Below are positions 5,540 through 6,730 of a stretch of DNA of 6,730 nt, piece by piece. Made by a program: the position numbers and the translations under genes. The first letter of the stretch is position 1. The number at the start of each line of letters is the position of its first letter. The stretch is from assembly GCA_027039165.1 (NCBI GenBank), contig JALWEZ010000238.1:1-6730 (forward strand), in the 5' to 3' direction. The stretch is from Candidatus Moraniibacteriota bacterium. GTDB lineage: Bacteria; Patescibacteriota; Minisyncoccia; Moranbacterales; GCA-2747515. Under the pieces are notes generated by a model, which saw only the letters and a program-made list of their open reading frames with translations, ran no database searches and was not told where the DNA came from.

Positions 5540-6589
5540 ATGTCTGTTATAAAAAAGATAGTGACGATAGGAGGTGGAACTGGTTCTTACACACTTCTCA
5601 AAGGACTTAAAAATTATTCATATGATTTAACTTCTATAGTTACAATGGCTGACGACGGTGGTTCTACTGGAACTCTTAGAGACGAGTTGGGTGTATTACC
5701 TCCAGGAGATGTTCGGCAATGTTTAGTTGCTTTATCGGATTCTTCTCTGCTTATGAGAAATCTTATGACTTACAGATTTGAAAATGGAGATTTGAAAGGG
5801 CATAGCTTTGGTAATTTATTACTCAGTGCACTGGAAAAAATAACTGGTGATTTTTCTAGTGCTATAGAAGAAGCTGGTAGAATACTCAATACAAAGGGTA
5901 AAGTTTTGCCAGTGAGCGAAAATGATATGAGACTTAAGATTATCTTAAATGATAATACGTTTTTGGATGGAGAAAAAGAGCTCGATGACAATGAAGAAAT
6001 TAGAAAAAAGGGAATAAAAGATATTAAATTATCAAAAAATATAAAAGCAAATAAAAAAGCTGTAAATGCAATACTGGATGCAGATTATATAATAATTGGT
6101 CCAGGAGATCATTATGGAAGTATCTTACCAAATCTTTTGGTAAGAGAAATTTCTCAAGCAATAAACAAAACCAAAGCTAATGTGTTTTTTATATCTCCTC
6201 TTACAAATAAAATGGGACATTCGGATAATTTTGGTGTCATTGACTATGTGCAAAAAATAGAAAAATATATTGGAACTGATAGGGTGGATAGCGTTTTTTA
6301 TAATTCGAAAAATCCAAATAAACATGTTCTTAAGCGTTATGAAGAAAAAGAAGGTTCTAATTCATTTGTTTTGTGTAATGAAGATGATAGAAACTTTAAA
6401 AAAAGAAAGTTTAAACTTGTAAAAGGGGATTATTTATTGGAAGGGCCTATGCAACAAAAAGATGCTAAATCAAGTGATGCTATAGCTCATACTCGTTCTT
6501 TTATACGACATGACAGTAATAAGCTTGCTCACGCTATTTCTTTTACAATAAACAATGAAAATGTTTTAAGTTCTATAGAAATAATTTGA
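5540..6589 (+). CDS. yvcK: YvcK/CofD-like protein (gluconeogenesis factor family)
   Basis: The 349-residue protein has the family hallmarks in order: GGGTGSYTLLKGL (11-23), TMADDGGSTG (35-44), LRDELGVLPPGDVRQCLVAL (46-65), YRFENGDLKGHSFGNLLLSAL (78-98) and IGPGDHYGSILPNLLV (186-201). YvcK proteins share the CofD fold. In Bacillus subtilis the protein is needed on gluconeogenic carbon sources, affects cell shape and envelope synthesis, and binds UDP-sugars such as UDP-GlcNAc; no enzymatic reaction is established. The present protein departs from the common GPGSLYTSIIPNLLV and TQPGET blocks (GPGDHYGS; NKMGHSD at 223-229). It is not next to whiA or rapZ as in Firmicutes but 6 nt after a sugar nucleotidyltransferase, which suits a nucleotide-sugar link. 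The stop is TGA followed directly in frame by TAA. A genuine 2-phospho-L-lactate transferase (CofD) is unlikely without other F420 genes nearby. Confidence 0.88.
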   Translation: MSVIKKIVTIGGGTGSYTLLKGLKNYSYDLTSIVTMADDGGSTGTLRDELGVLPPGDVRQCLVALSDSSLLMRNLMTYRFENGDLKGHSFGNLLLSALEKITGDFSSAIEEAGRILNTKGKVLPVSENDMRLKIILNDNTFLDGEKELDDNEEIRKKGIKDIKLSKNIKANKKAVNAILDADYIIIGPGDHYGSILPNLLVREISQAINKTKANVFFISPLTNKMGHSDNFGVIDYVQKIEKYIGTDRVDSVFYNSKNPNKHVLKRYEEKEGSNSFVLCNEDDRNFKKRKFKLVKGDYLLEGPMQQKDAKSSDAIAHTRSFIRHDSNKLAHAISFTINNENVLSSIEII

Positions 6590-6594
6590 TAATT

Positions 6595-6730
6595 ATGAAT
6601 ATTTTTTTTGATTTTGATGATGTGCTATTTAATACAAAAAGATTTAAAAAGGATTTTGCTGATTTATTTGTAAAAAAACTAAATTTAACAGAAAAAGAAT
6701 TTGAAAAATCATATATTGATACTAAAAAAA
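6595..6730 (+). CDS. HAD-superfamily hydrolase, N-terminal part (3' truncated)
   Basis: An open frame starts at ATG 6595, five bases after the YvcK-like stop, and is still open at the window edge (45 codons). The start MNIFFDFDDVLFNT carries HAD motif I, DxDxV (D6, D8, V10), immediately after a hydrophobic strand; in this superfamily the first Asp is the phosphorylated nucleophile and the second the acid/base. A helical, Lys/Phe-rich stretch follows (KRFKKDFADLF), consistent with the start of the cap. Most such enzymes are phosphatases acting on small phosphorylated metabolites, and the operon suggests a sugar phosphate, but this is inference. Motifs II-IV lie outside the window. A protein called only from its first 45 residues could still be an unusual relative, but the motif and position are good. 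Confidence 0.75.
   Translation, partial: MNIFFDFDDVLFNTKRFKKDFADLFVKKLNLTEKEFEKSYIDTKK

Noticed and set aside
5540..6589. True CofD (F420 biosynthesis)
   Set aside because: The N-terminal blocks fit YvcK much better, and no F420 pathway gene is in the window.
1..6730. tRNA, rRNA, insertion sequence, toxin-antitoxin or phage gene
   Set aside because: No cloverleaf-like sequence, transposase motif, terminal inverted repeat or typical toxin pair was seen; the spacers are all under 100 nt and account for little sequence.

Overview
The window is AT-rich, densely packed and coded entirely on the + strand. It holds the C-terminal end of one gene, seven complete genes and the start of another. Low G+C, lysine- and asparagine-rich proteins, very short spacers and no recognisable Shine-Dalgarno sequence before any start suggest a small-genome bacterium. 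A member of the Candidate Phyla Radiation (Patescibacteria) is my best guess. This is inferred from style, as the window has no rRNA or other phylogenetic marker. All genes read through with UAA/UAG/UGA as stops.

Region 1 (1-1110): the tail of an unidentified gene, a 67-residue single-pass membrane protein, and a 251-residue membrane-anchored protein with a thioredoxin-like outer domain (CxxxC plus a cis-Pro-like SIP motif) between lysine-rich ends. Spacing of 12-15 nt suggests co-transcription.

Region 2 (1111-2823): after an 84-nt spacer with a perfect TATAAT comes a secreted modular protein: signal peptide, cohesin-like domain, two cadherin-like domains, then three C-terminal DUF5648-like repeats. 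The last two repeats share 97 identical bases, so the array has recently duplicated or converted. No dockerin, sortase signal or C-terminal membrane segment is visible.

Region 3 (2824-6730): a 93-nt spacer with a good promoter candidate leads into a tight five-gene run with 5-18 nt gaps. It encodes (i) a COG3581-type 'CoA protein activase', related to 2-hydroxyacyl-CoA dehydratase, with Fe-S type cysteine motifs; (ii) its BadF/BadG/HgdC-family ATPase partner; (iii) a sugar-phosphate nucleotidyltransferase; (iv) a YvcK/CofD-like protein; (v) the start of a HAD-family hydrolase. The first two look like a compact ATP-driven low-potential electron-transfer pair. The next three fit sugar-nucleotide or cell-envelope metabolism. 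No gene for a classical two-subunit 2-hydroxyacyl-CoA dehydratase is present, so the target of the pair is unknown. This pair in an apparently reduced genome, and the homogenised DUF5648 array, are the most interesting items.
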